The notes beneath the pieces were generated by a model. The model did no database searches. It saw only the letters and a program-made list of their open reading frames with translations, and was not told the origin of the DNA. A stretch of DNA of 64,000 nt from Thermoplasmata archaeon (GTDB taxonomy: Archaea; Thermoplasmatota; Thermoplasmata; Sysuiplasmatales; Sysuiplasmataceae). The first letter of the stretch is position 1; the number at the start of each line of letters is the position of its first letter. Shown in pieces: positions 41,953 to 50,798 of the stretch. The position numbers and the translations under genes are program-made. Location of the stretch: the NCBI GenBank assembly GCA_021806165.1, contig JAJZXY010000006.1, forward strand, positions 1-64,000, in the 5' to 3' direction.

Positions 41953-43971
41953 TTGTCCGATAACGTTAACAACGTGACCTCTGACGACAAGGTCGAGGAC
42001 GATCTGCCTGACGCAGACACCTGGATCGTGAGCCAGAATTTCTCAAGCACCGGTGAAATCAACATTCCACCTCATCTCGCAGACCAGGTTATAGGGCAGG
42101 ACGAGGCGGTGAGGGTAGTCAGGAAGGCTGCCGAGCAGAAGAGACACGTGATGCTCATAGGGGAGCCGGGCACCGGCAAGTCCATGCTCGCAAGATCCAT
42201 GACAGAGTTCCTGCCGAAAAGCGAGCTTCAGGATGTCATCGCCTACCACAATTCCGACGATCCTAACGAGCCCAAGATCAGGGTAGTGCCTGTGGGCAAG
42301 GGCAGGGAGATTGTGAATGCCCAGAGGGCCGAGATGCTGCAGAGGAGACAGCAGAAGGCATCTGTCTACTGGATGCTCGTGGTCATGATTCTCATTGTGT
42401 CTGTGGCGATATTCATAATCGACCATGACCCGTCCATTATACTCTTTGGCATCATAGGCGCCATTATCATCTACTTCATGATGCGCTACACCGGACAGCG
42501 CCAGGAAAGTATCATGGTTCCCAAGCTGCTTATCGGGCACAGCCCTGATGAGCTCCCCCCTTTCATCGACGCCACGGGGGCCCATGCAGGCGCCCTCCTC
42601 GGCGACGTAAAGCACGACCCTTTCCAGAGCGGCGGCCTTGAAACGCCGGCACATGAGCGCCTGGAAGTGGGTGCCATCCACAAGGCAAACAAAGGTGTAC
42701 TTTTCATTGATGAGATCAACCTGCTCAGGATAGAGTCGCAGCAGAGCCTTCTGACCGCGCTGCAGGAAGGCAAGTTCTCAATACTGGGGCAGAGCGAGAG
42801 GAGCTCAGGCGCCATGGTGAAGAGCGAGCCAGTTCCATGTGATTTCATTCTTGTTGCGGCAGGAAATCTGGACGCGCTGCAGGGTATGCATCCTGCGCTT
42901 CGGTCTCGTGTCAGGGGGTATGGCTATGAGGTTTACATGAACACGACCATGCCAGATACCAACCTAAACAGGGAGAAGCTGGTCCGCTTCGTCGCGCAGG
43001 AAGTGGTGAAGGACAAGAAGATACCCCATTTCGACAAGTTTGCTGTCTCTGAGATTATCAAGGAGGCGCAGCGGCGCGCCGGCAGGAAGGGCAGACTCAC
43101 CCTCAGGCTGCGTGAACTTGGTGGCCTGGTCAGGGTTGCAGGCGACATAGCCCGGGAAGAGAGTTCTGATGTGGTCAAGAATGAGCACGTCCTGAAGGCA
43201 AAGAAGATTGCCCGCTCCCTGGAACAGCAGGTCGCGGACAGGTACATTCAGAGAAGGAAGGAATACAACACAATATCGATTGGCGGCAGCCTCGTGGGAA
43301 CGGTCAACGGCCTCGCCGCACTTGGTGCCGATACAGGAATGTCTGAGTTCTCGGGAATAGTGCTGCCCATCGTTGCAGAGGTGACGCCGGCCCATACACG
43401 CTCTGGCGGAAGGGTGGTCGCCACAGGCAAGCTGGGGGAGATCGCAAAGGAGGCAGTTGACAACGTTTCAGCAATCATCAAAAAATACTCCGGCGAAGAC
43501 ATAAGCAACCATGATATCCACATACAATTCATAGGCACATATGAGGGCGTGGAGGGTGACAGCGCCTCCATTTCCATAGCCACCGCTGTGATTAGCGCTT
43601 ATGAGAACATCCCTGTCGACCAGACAATAGCCATGACAGGGAGCCTCAGTGTTCGCGGCGACGTCCTGCCCGTAGGCGGCGTTACTGCAAAGACAGAAGC
43701 TGCAGCCGAAACGGGACTGAGGGAGGTCATCGTACCGCTCGATAACCTTGGGGACATCATACTCGATCCAAAGTATGAGGGGAAGGTCAAGGTTTACCCT
43801 GTCAGGACGCTTCTCGATGTTCTCAGGGAAGCCCTGGTCCCCGGTTCCGAGAAGGACAAACTGATCTCGAAGCTCAGCTCCATACTCGGTGAGATGTCGA
43901 ACAAACAGGAAGATGTGGACCAGTCGGTCACAGCCACGAAGATAAAGGGCGGAAGACCGGTAGCCCGCTGA
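41953..43971 (+). CDS. lonB: Membrane-anchored archaeal Lon protease (LonB)
   Basis: ATP-dependent protease of 672 residues. AAA+ domain with Walker A GEPGTGKS at 70-77 and Walker [11 protein letters not shown] near 249-258. Two membrane helices are inserted at about 139-156 and 161-178, the hallmark of archaeal LonB. The protease domain has the Ser-Lys dyad S537 (EGDSAS) and K580 (GGVTAK). It degrades misfolded and regulatory proteins at the membrane. Start is TTG 41953; TTATTTAG near 41911 and AATTAAAA near 41935 are candidate boxes. It is followed 21 bases on by nadM. Confidence 0.95.
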   Translation: MSDNVNNVTSDDKVEDDLPDADTWIVSQNFSSTGEINIPPHLADQVIGQDEAVRVVRKAAEQKRHVMLIGEPGTGKSMLARSMTEFLPKSELQDVIAYHNSDDPNEPKIRVVPVGKGREIVNAQRAEMLQRRQQKASVYWMLVVMILIVSVAIFIIDHDPSIILFGIIGAIIIYFMMRYTGQRQESIMVPKLLIGHSPDELPPFIDATGAHAGALLGDVKHDPFQSGGLETPAHERLEVGAIHKANKGVLFIDEINLLRIESQQSLLTALQEGKFSILGQSERSSGAMVKSEPVPCDFILVAAGNLDALQGMHPALRSRVRGYGYEVYMNTTMPDTNLNREKLVRFVAQEVVKDKKIPHFDKFAVSEIIKEAQRRAGRKGRLTLRLRELGGLVRVAGDIAREESSDVVKNEHVLKAKKIARSLEQQVADRYIQRRKEYNTISIGGSLVGTVNGLAALGADTGMSEFSGIVLPIVAEVTPAHTRSGGRVVATGKLGEIAKEAVDNVSAIIKKYSGEDISNHDIHIQFIGTYEGVEGDSASISIATAVISAYENIPVDQTIAMTGSLSVRGDVLPVGGVTAKTEAAAETGLREVIVPLDNLGDIILDPKYEGKVKVYPVRTLLDVLREALVPGSEKDKLISKLSSILGEMSNKQEDVDQSVTATKIKGGRPVAR

Positions 43972-43992
43972 GCCAGCCGAAGTTGATATTGG

Positions 43993-44514
43993 ATGAACGG
44001 CCTGATAGTGGGAAGATATCAGCCTTTTCATCTTGGCCACATGGCAGCAGTCAGGGAGGCCCTTGAGGTCTGCGACAGGCTGATTGTTGCCATAGGCAGC
44101 GCCCAGTACTCACATACTCGTGACAATCCCTTTACAGCAGGCGAAAGGTATGAGATGGTTTATGCCGCGCTTAGGGAGGAAGGGGTCTATGACAGGGTCA
44201 ACATAGTTCCGGTCATAGATGTTAACAGGTATGCGGTGTGGGTTTCGCATGTCCGCTCACTTGTTCCGCCGTTCAGCACGATTTTCACAAACAACCCTCT
44301 CACCCAGCGCCTCTTCAGCGAGTCTGGTTACGAAGTGAGGCAGACGAGGATTTACAACAGGGAGAAGTTCAGCGGATCGTTTATACGCGAACAGATGATC
44401 AACGGAGGCAACTGGAGGGAGTGCGTCCCGCCGTCCGTTGCAGATATTATAGGCAGGTTTGGCGGTGTAGATCGTGTCAGGGAGCTATTCTACCTTTCTG
44501 GGCAGGGCAGATGA
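43993..44514 (+). CDS. nadM: Nicotinamide-nucleotide adenylyltransferase, archaeal type
   Basis: Joins NMN (or NaMN) and ATP to NAD (or deamido-NAD). HxGH-type nucleotidyltransferase of 173 residues with GRYQPFHLGH at 7-16, the family block GSAQYSHTRDNPFTAGERYEM, and the late NREKFSGSFIREQMI containing the ISSTxIR-like motif. Start is ATG 43993. The 3' end overlaps the pncC-like gene by 41 bases; both act on NMN, so a common operon fits. Confidence 0.93.
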   Translation: MNGLIVGRYQPFHLGHMAAVREALEVCDRLIVAIGSAQYSHTRDNPFTAGERYEMVYAALREEGVYDRVNIVPVIDVNRYAVWVSHVRSLVPPFSTIFTNNPLTQRLFSESGYEVRQTRIYNREKFSGSFIREQMINGGNWRECVPPSVADIIGRFGGVDRVRELFYLSGQGR

Positions 44515-45007
44515 GCTGGTCGCCCTCCTGCATGACTTCTGCATAAGAGGCGGAGTGACGCTTTCCACCGCAGAGTCCGTTACAGGAGGACTCATCAGCT
44601 CACTCATAGTTTCACACGCAGGTGCATCGCGCTTCTTCAAGGGTGGCGCCGTTACCTACAGCAACGAATCCAAGGAGAGTATTCTGGGCGTAGATCACTC
44701 CACCCTGCTGTCCAGGGGGGCGGTCAGCGCAGAGACTGCTCTGGAGATGGCAGCAGGGGCGATGCGCATCTTTGGCAGCTCCGCAGCACTTTCCACCACC
44801 GGTATAGCCGGTCCTTCAGGCGCCACGGCTGAAAAGGAGGTGGGCCTGGTATTCATCGCAGCCTGCACTCCGTCGGGCGCGAGCGTTTCAAGATTCATAT
44901 TTCAGGGCGGCAGGGAGGATATAAGGCAGGCAGCAACCCTGGAGGCGCTGCGCATTCTGGTGCCCGGAAGGCAGGGCGGGGCCTCACATCAGCTCTTCAA
45001 AGAATGA
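44474..45007 (+). CDS. pncC: CinA C-terminal domain protein (NMN amidohydrolase-like)
   Basis: A 177-residue stand-alone CinA C-terminal domain, the PncC family that deamidates NMN to nicotinate mononucleotide. Blocks: TLSTAESVTGGLISSLIVSHAGASRFFKGGAVTYSN, GAVSAETALEMAAGA, STTGIAGPSGATAEKEVGLVFIA. The usual ESCTGG is ESVTGG here, a Cys-to-Val change near the active site. GTG 44474 is the only start that keeps the first helix, giving a 41-base overlap with nadM. The final 24 bases overlap the convergent channel gene. Confidence 0.85.
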   Translation: MSGSYSTFLGRADELVALLHDFCIRGGVTLSTAESVTGGLISSLIVSHAGASRFFKGGAVTYSNESKESILGVDHSTLLSRGAVSAETALEMAAGAMRIFGSSAALSTTGIAGPSGATAEKEVGLVFIAACTPSGASVSRFIFQGGREDIRQAATLEALRILVPGRQGGASHQLFKE

Positions 45008-46780
45008 CGATTCCCTTAGCGTCCTTATCTTCTCGTTGTAGGCTCTCGCAATTTCCTGCAGACCGATTACGCCCACAACCTGGTCCACCTTTCTCTTGCG
45101 GTCGACCACCACAAGAACCTCCACCTTTCCGCTTGTGAGTATGTTGAACGCCTCATGTGCCGACTGTTCAGGCGATATGGTCTTTACAGGCCGCTCTGAA
45201 ATGTCCCTGAGCCTCCTGGTAGCACCGCCGATCCCTGCAGCAATCTCTTCCCTCGTTACAAAACCGATGATTTCATTGACGCTCACAAGGACCGCGCCCG
45301 ACGTCTTGAGCCTGTCCATGAGCCCTAGGGCATCACTGAGAGTCGTGCCTGCGTCCATGGTGGAGACATCGGAAGCCATCGCATCCTTTACCTTTATGTA
45401 GTCCATCAGCGGCTTCTCATATTCCTGCTGGTGGGCAGGCGAGTGGGCCCTGTTGATCACCTGCGCCTTGTAGATTGAGTACTTGGTACCTGAGATGAAA
45501 TATGAAATGACTGTGGCAAGCATCAGCGGGAGGAACAGGGAATAGCCGCCAGTCATCTCAGTCCCCATTATTATTATGGAAATGGGTGCCTTGGAGACGC
45601 CTCCGAAGAAGGCAATCATGGATACTATGATGAAGTCGGCAATGCTCATGAACATGAACACGTGAAGGATGGAATGGAAGAAGACCCAGAGCACAGCACC
45701 CGTGAATCCTCCTATGACAATGCCAGGGGCGTAGACGCCTCCTGAACCGCCGGAACCTATGGAAAGGGAGGTGGCAATGATCTTGAGGAACACGAGTGCT
45801 ATCAGAATCCAGATTGGCATCAGGGCCAGAGCGGAGAACTGGCTCGTCTCCCCGAAGAAGAGAAGCTGGAGCCATCCGTAACTCAGGCCGAGTATCTGGG
45901 GGAATGCCATTGCAATGGCACCAACGGCAAGTCCCCCGATTGCCGGCTTGAAGTAGTTGGGAATTCTCTTGAGCTTCGAGAACTGCTTCCTCACGCCGTA
46001 GAAAGTGACCACGTAGAGTATCCCAAGAATCCCTGTGACTATGCCAACTATCACGTATACAATAAGCGACGCCGGATTGTGGAATCCAACCGTCGCCGAC
46101 TGAATGCTGAAGAGAGGCGTGTAGTTGAAGTGGTAGCCGAATATGGCATAACCCGTAACAGAGGCTATGATTGATGGGACGAGCGCATCAACTTCAAAAT
46201 CCCTTCTGTAGAGAACTTCAGTGCTAAGGAGGGCGCCTCCAAGGGGTGCCATGAATATGCTCCCGATGCCAGCCCCAATGCCAGCTGCGACAGCTATCCT
46301 CCTGTCGCGATCATCCATGCCGAACAGGTCAGCCATGAATGAACCGAACCCGGCGGCGATCTGTGCGACCGGCCCCTCCCTGCCAGCGCTTCCTCCGGAC
46401 CCGATGGTTATTGCAGACGCAACCAGCTTGACAGCTGGTATCCTTTTCCTGATCTTCCCCTTGTAATAGTGGAAGGATTCGATTGCCGCATCGGTCCCAT
46501 GCCCCTCCGCCTCAGGTGCCAGGCCGTAGACAAGGAAACCGGAAATCAATCCGCCGATTGTGGTGGAAACAGGTATCATCCAGTAGTTGTAGTGGCCTAT
46601 GAAGTAGAGGGGACCCTGGCCCTCGAGCGCAGTTGCAGGCGGCGTAAAGCCGGTGAGTCCTGTCAGGAGGTATTTCGTGCTGAAGGCGATTGCGTAGTAT
46701 AGGGCAAGCGACCCGAATCCTGCAATCACGCCAATGAAAATACCAACTATCATCCATTTTCTGACAAAGCCTGAACTCAC
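44984..46780 (-). CDS. CLC chloride channel/transporter with C-terminal CBS pair
   Basis: CLC family protein of 598 residues: about ten membrane segments up to residue 430 and two cytoplasmic CBS domains after (VKDAMASDVSTMDAGTTLSDALGLM; ISPEQSAHEAFNILTSGK). The anion-selectivity motif GSGGSAGREGP is at 127-137, with the gating glutamate in GREGP, and the later GSGGSGGVYAPG matches GxFxP. CBS pairs often bind adenine nucleotides and gate the pore. Channel versus Cl-/H+ exchanger cannot be decided here. Start is GTG 46780. Its 3' end overlaps pncC by 24 bases. Confidence 0.92.
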   Translation of the reverse strand: MSSGFVRKWMIVGIFIGVIAGFGSLALYYAIAFSTKYLLTGLTGFTPPATALEGQGPLYFIGHYNYWMIPVSTTIGGLISGFLVYGLAPEAEGHGTDAAIESFHYYKGKIRKRIPAVKLVASAITIGSGGSAGREGPVAQIAAGFGSFMADLFGMDDRDRRIAVAAGIGAGIGSIFMAPLGGALLSTEVLYRRDFEVDALVPSIIASVTGYAIFGYHFNYTPLFSIQSATVGFHNPASLIVYVIVGIVTGILGILYVVTFYGVRKQFSKLKRIPNYFKPAIGGLAVGAIAMAFPQILGLSYGWLQLLFFGETSQFSALALMPIWILIALVFLKIIATSLSIGSGGSGGVYAPGIVIGGFTGAVLWVFFHSILHVFMFMSIADFIIVSMIAFFGGVSKAPISIIIMGTEMTGGYSLFLPLMLATVISYFISGTKYSIYKAQVINRAHSPAHQQEYEKPLMDYIKVKDAMASDVSTMDAGTTLSDALGLMDRLKTSGAVLVSVNEIIGFVTREEIAAGIGGATRRLRDISERPVKTISPEQSAHEAFNILTSGKVEVLVVVDRKRKVDQVVGVIGLQEIARAYNEKIRTLRESSFFEELM

Positions 46781-47057
46781 CCAGAGCTGGAAAGCGCTTA
46801 CTCGGTCGATTTACGCACACCCGCCTTTTCTGAGAATATCAGTTTTGTGTTTGCAGTAATATTTTCACGAGCAATCTTGACGAAAAGATGATCATATAAA
46901 TATCTTCTTGAATAACGTCCAATCCGTCTATCCCACACCAGGTGTACGAGAAAAAATAGTCCTGCGCCATGCTTTGGGAGGCTGATTTTCGGAGGCCTGT
47001 CACACTTTTTAAGGGACATCTGCGTACAGGGCCAGCGCGACCAGCTTCCATCGCGCG
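46781..47057. promoter_or_regulatory. Divergent control region of clc and formamidase genes
   Basis: A 277-base AT-richer gap without a gene. Plus-strand CTTTTTAAGG (47004-47013) is a likely box A for the formamidase gene with a leader of about 25 bases. On the minus strand ATTTATATG (about 46893-46901) is the best box A for clc, which would then have a leader of roughly 90 bases. Confidence 0.4.
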
Positions 47058-48029
47058 GTGAATCAGATGCCGACCAGAAGATCCCTTAATGGACACCTGC
47101 CTTCGAACTATATACTGAGATGGTCGCCTGGAAACAGGCCTGCCCTTAACGTTTCCGATGGTGAAACGGTGACAGTCGATATACCAGAGGCTTCGACGGA
47201 TCAGATAAAGCCGAATTCCACAACCGCAGTGCTGAAGAGGATTGACAGGTCGAAGACGGATGCGGCGATAGGCCCAATACACATAGAGGACGCGTCGCCA
47301 GGCGATTTGCTCAGGGTGGATATACTGGATATCAAGTGCGACTCCTGGGGGTGGAGTGCCATATTCCCCGGTTTCGGGCTCCTCAGCGATGACTTCACCA
47401 GACCAAGGCTGTTCACATGGTCAATACGCGGCGGAGTGATTTCGCCGAGGCATTCATCATTCCTGAAGGGCCTGAGGCTGCCAGCCCGACCGTTCCTTGG
47501 GGTCATTGGCGTTGCGCCCGCGGAGGAGGACAGTTCCTACACAATGATACCGCCCCAGTATTTCGGCGGCAACATGGACAACAACAGGATAGGGACAGGC
47601 TCTTCGGTGTATTTCAGGGTAAATGTGCCGGGAGCCAACCTGTGCATCGCAGACACCCACGCTTCCCAGGGGGACGGGGAGGTATGCGGCACTGCAGTGG
47701 AAACGCCTTCCAGGACGAGGCTGAGAGTCAGGGTATACAGGGACGACCTGGGTATTGAAATGCCGGCTGTCATGTATTCAGAAAGGGGGAGGAGCGGCAC
47801 CCGCCTGTCCACATCGGGTATATCGCCGGACCTTCACGAAGCTGCCAGGAAGGCTGTCAGGGAGATGGTAGCAGTCTTGTACAGGAAGGGGCTCAGACGT
47901 GATGAGGCGTATCTTCTGTGCTCCGTTGCAGGTGACCTGAGGATAAGCGAGATCGTGGATGCACCCAACTGGAATGTAGGCATGTCCCTTGACACTTCGA
48001 CTCTCAAGCAGCTTGGCATCACTTTCTGA
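47058..48029 (+). CDS. Acetamidase/formamidase family amidohydrolase
   Basis: A 323-residue FmdA/AmdA family enzyme that hydrolyses formamide (or acetamide) to formate (or acetate) and ammonia. Family features are IGPIHIEDASPGDLLRVDILDIK, FGLLSDDFTRPRLFTW, YFGGNMDNNRIGTGSSVYFRV, ADTHASQGDGEVCGTAVE and LLCSVAGDLRISEIVDAPN. GTG 47058 is the start given; ATG 47067 would remove three residues. It is convergent with hutH, with five bases between the stops. Formamide can come from formimino compounds, which links it loosely to histidine breakdown. Confidence 0.88.
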   Translation: MNQMPTRRSLNGHLPSNYILRWSPGNRPALNVSDGETVTVDIPEASTDQIKPNSTTAVLKRIDRSKTDAAIGPIHIEDASPGDLLRVDILDIKCDSWGWSAIFPGFGLLSDDFTRPRLFTWSIRGGVISPRHSSFLKGLRLPARPFLGVIGVAPAEEDSSYTMIPPQYFGGNMDNNRIGTGSSVYFRVNVPGANLCIADTHASQGDGEVCGTAVETPSRTRLRVRVYRDDLGIEMPAVMYSERGRSGTRLSTSGISPDLHEAARKAVREMVAVLYRKGLRRDEAYLLCSVAGDLRISEIVDAPNWNVGMSLDTSTLKQLGITF

Positions 48030-48034
48030 CATGG

Positions 48035-49552
48035 TCAGGACAGTGCATCAAGCAATGCGCCCTTTCTGAGGAGGTCGGCGCACATCCTTATCTCGGTTGA
48101 AAGCTCCCTGTCCCTGTCCAGTGCAGGGACGATCTTCCTGATGATCTCATGCGCCCTGGCGATTCTGGGTGCTGTCGGTCCGCCCGATATGTCAAGCGCC
48201 TGGGCTGCGCATAGCGCCTCGATCGCAACGACCGTGTATGCATTTTCCACCATCCTTTTCAGCTTGATGGCGGAATAGGCCCCCATGCTGACGTAATCCT
48301 CCTGGTTGGCAGAAGTGGGAATCGAATCGGAGGATGACGGATGGCTGAGAACCTTCCCTTCAGAAACCAGGGCTGCAGCAGTGTACTGCGCAACCATGTA
48401 ACCGGACTCGAGTCCCGGATTCCTGGAGAGGAAAGGACTCAGGCCGCTCAGCTTTGAATCTGTGAGCCTTGCGGTCCTCCTCTCTGAAAATGATGCAACA
48501 GCCTGAAGCGGTATTCCGATTGCATCGAGTGCAACTGCAACCGGCTGGCCATGGAAGTTGCCGGCTGAAACGACATCCATGTCATCGGGAAAGACAATCG
48601 GGTTGTCGGTTGTTGAATTCATCTCCGTGACAATAACACTCTCGCAGTAGTCGGTCATGTCACGAAGCGGGCCCATGACCTGAGGAGCGCACCTCAGGGT
48701 GTACGGGTCCTGCAGCGCACTGCCTGTGTTTGTCCTCCTGCTGCCTGTGGACATCCTCCTCACCCTTTCGGCCACCCTAGCCGCGCCAGGGTGAGCCCTC
48801 ACCGATGCAACCCTCCTGTCGAATGGGGCTGTTCTGCCCCGCAGCGCCTCCAGCGTCATTGAGAAGACCACTATGGCTTCTTCCTGGAGCATGCGAATGT
48901 GGTGAATGGCCAGCGCGCCCAGGGCTGTCATGAACTGAGTCCCGTTGATGAGGGCAAGCCCCTCCTTGTGTTTCAGCGACAGAGGCTCAAGCCCCGCCTT
49001 TCCGAGTGCGGAAGAACCGCTCATGATCCTGCCCTCGAACTCCGCCATCCCTTCACCTATCAGCACCAGTGCCATATGGGCCAGCGGAGCAAGGTCTCCG
49101 CTTGCGCCGACTGATCCCCTGGACGGGATCATCGGATGGACCCCTTTGTTAAGCATATCTCTGAGAAGCCTCACCACCTCCACTCTTACACCGGAGTATC
49201 CCTTTACAAGTGTATTCAGGCGGAGCAGCATGACTGCTCTCGACTCGACCCTGGAAAGTGACTCGCCCGTTCCGGCAGAGGTGCTCCTGACAAGATTCTC
49301 CTGTAGCTTCCCGGCCTGTTCGGGCTCGATGCCCGTGTTCTGGAGTTCACCGAAACCAGTATTGACCCCGTAAATGGTGCCGCCACCTTCAATGGTCTTT
49401 TCAAGAGAAATCCTGGAATTCCTGACCCTTTCAATCGCCTTTCGGGAAATGTCCACAGGCGAGCTCTGCTCTGCCACGGAGACTAGCTGTTCTATTGTCA
49501 GGCTGTCACCGTCGAGGATGATTTTTGCAGGTCTATGGGCCAAGTATGTCAC
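48035..49552 (-). CDS. hutH: Histidine ammonia-lyase
   Basis: First step of histidine breakdown: histidine to urocanate and ammonia. The protein has 505 residues. The self-forming MIO cofactor triad Ala-Ser-Gly is at 150-152 in GSVGASGDLAPLAHM. YGVNTGFGEL, NTDNPIVF-type STTDNPIVFPD, QDYVSMG-type NQEDYVSMGAYSA and the late RELSTEIR block are present. Urocanase and imidazolonepropionase are not in the window; ftcD and fchA are at 36-38 kb. Start is ATG 49552. Confidence 0.94.
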   Translation of the reverse strand: MTYLAHRPAKIILDGDSLTIEQLVSVAEQSSPVDISRKAIERVRNSRISLEKTIEGGGTIYGVNTGFGELQNTGIEPEQAGKLQENLVRSTSAGTGESLSRVESRAVMLLRLNTLVKGYSGVRVEVVRLLRDMLNKGVHPMIPSRGSVGASGDLAPLAHMALVLIGEGMAEFEGRIMSGSSALGKAGLEPLSLKHKEGLALINGTQFMTALGALAIHHIRMLQEEAIVVFSMTLEALRGRTAPFDRRVASVRAHPGAARVAERVRRMSTGSRRTNTGSALQDPYTLRCAPQVMGPLRDMTDYCESVIVTEMNSTTDNPIVFPDDMDVVSAGNFHGQPVAVALDAIGIPLQAVASFSERRTARLTDSKLSGLSPFLSRNPGLESGYMVAQYTAAALVSEGKVLSHPSSSDSIPTSANQEDYVSMGAYSAIKLKRMVENAYTVVAIEALCAAQALDISGGPTAPRIARAHEIIRKIVPALDRDRELSTEIRMCADLLRKGALLDALS

Positions 49553-49607
49553 ACCCGGGTGATAAGCCGCTGGTCATGTTATTATTCTTTTGATTGGCCT
49601 GCGCACA

Positions 49608-50348
49608 TCAGGCCTTCCTGCAGATGAGCACCATCCTGCGCTTGACAAAGCTCAGGTCATTTTCCAGTGAGATGGCCTCGGCAAAGTCAGGCTCGCTTTG
49701 CTGCAGATATCTCCTGCACTCTGCAGCAGCCTTTCCGTCCAGTTCCAGAGGCGTTGCCCATTTTTCAAAATCCTGCCTTTCCTCGTTCACCTCAAATGCA
49801 TCCACCCTGAAGCCTGAAGCTTCGACAAGCTCCAGCCATCCGTGGAGATCCTCCGCAGTCTCATGGCTGTCATCACGCAGGCGCTCCAGCCGGTTGTATT
49901 CCTCAACAAACCCGTCCGGAGACAGCATGTCGACGATCCCTAGACCGCCTCCCGCTGTCAGTATTCGAGCAGATTCCGACAGGAACCTGTCCTTCTCTGC
50001 AAAATGATGGGCGGCCCTCCTGCAGGTAATGAAATCAATGGAACGATCGGCCACTGGCATTTGCTCCGCGCTGCCGATTATGAATGAAACTCCATTGCTG
50101 CCCGATTCGGAGGCAAGCCTCCGCGCCTCGGCCAGCATCTCGGCGCTCGTATCCATTCCAGTGACAGAGCTGCAAGTGCGGGAAACAGCGAATGCGGTGA
50201 ACCCCGTGCCGGTGGCCACATCCAGCACCTTCCAGGAAGCGCCGGGATTCATGAGTTCAATCAACCTGGAAAGATCCTTTCCTCCCGAGAATGAAGCACT
50301 CCCGGAATAGTCCCTCGCGTGCCTGCTGAACAGCTCCGATCTCTTCAT
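49608..50348 (-). CDS. Class I SAM-dependent methyltransferase (UbiE-like)
   Basis: A 246-residue methyltransferase. The SAM-binding motif I VLDVATGTGFTAFAVS is near residue 41, GMDTSAEMLAEARR follows, then GSAEQMPVADRSIDFITCRRAAHHF (motif II/post-I) and LTAGGGLGIVDM. The overall layout is that of UbiE/YcgJ-like small-molecule methyltransferases. Substrate cannot be read from sequence. Gap to hutH is 55 bases. Start is ATG 50348. Confidence 0.85.
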   Translation of the reverse strand: MKRSELFSRHARDYSGSASFSGGKDLSRLIELMNPGASWKVLDVATGTGFTAFAVSRTCSSVTGMDTSAEMLAEARRLASESGSNGVSFIIGSAEQMPVADRSIDFITCRRAAHHFAEKDRFLSESARILTAGGGLGIVDMLSPDGFVEEYNRLERLRDDSHETAEDLHGWLELVEASGFRVDAFEVNEERQDFEKWATPLELDGKAAAECRRYLQQSEPDFAEAISLENDLSFVKRRMVLICRKA

Positions 50349-50397
50349 GCGGATGACATGGCCAGAAGTGTGATTAGCCTTTGCCCGTCGCGCAAAG

Positions 50398-50796
50398 CTA
50401 CCTAGGCCTGAACTTGTAGCCGTATCTGATTATTCCAGAACTGCCTTCCTGCCCAAGCTTCCTGAGCGTCGCCTCCACCTCCATGCCTATGCTCAGCCTG
50501 GCCGGCTCGCAGTCAACTATCTGGCCAGTGAGCCTGACACCCTCCTCCATCTCCACCATCGCCATTATGTATGGCTTCATGAGGGAGAAGTCGGGCATAG
50601 GCTCATGGACAATTGTGAACGAGTAGACCTTTCCCCTGCCGGAGAGCTTGTGGCTCTTCATCTTGCCTATGCTCTTCCTTCTGCATTTGGGGCATATCTC
50701 CCTCGGCGGAAAGTGCACCGTGCCGCAATTCTCACATCTCTTCCCGATTAGGTTGTACCTGCTGGGATTCTCCCTCCAGTATCGCGGGTTGGCCAT
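50398..50796 (-). CDS. DUF35 OB-fold/zinc-ribbon protein of the thiolase-HMG-CoA synthase complex
   Basis: A 132-residue protein with an N-terminal rubredoxin-like zinc ribbon (CENCGTVHFPPREICPKCRR) and a C-terminal OB fold. In archaea such proteins bridge acetoacetyl-CoA thiolase and HMG-CoA synthase so that the intermediate is channelled. Gene order and two-base spacing after the thiolase gene fit that role. Start is ATG 50796. Confidence 0.9.
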   Translation of the reverse strand: MANPRYWRENPSRYNLIGKRCENCGTVHFPPREICPKCRRKSIGKMKSHKLSGRGKVYSFTIVHEPMPDFSLMKPYIMAMVEMEEGVRLTGQIVDCEPARLSIGMEVEATLRKLGQEGSSGIIRYGYKFRPR

Positions 50797-50798
50797 CT

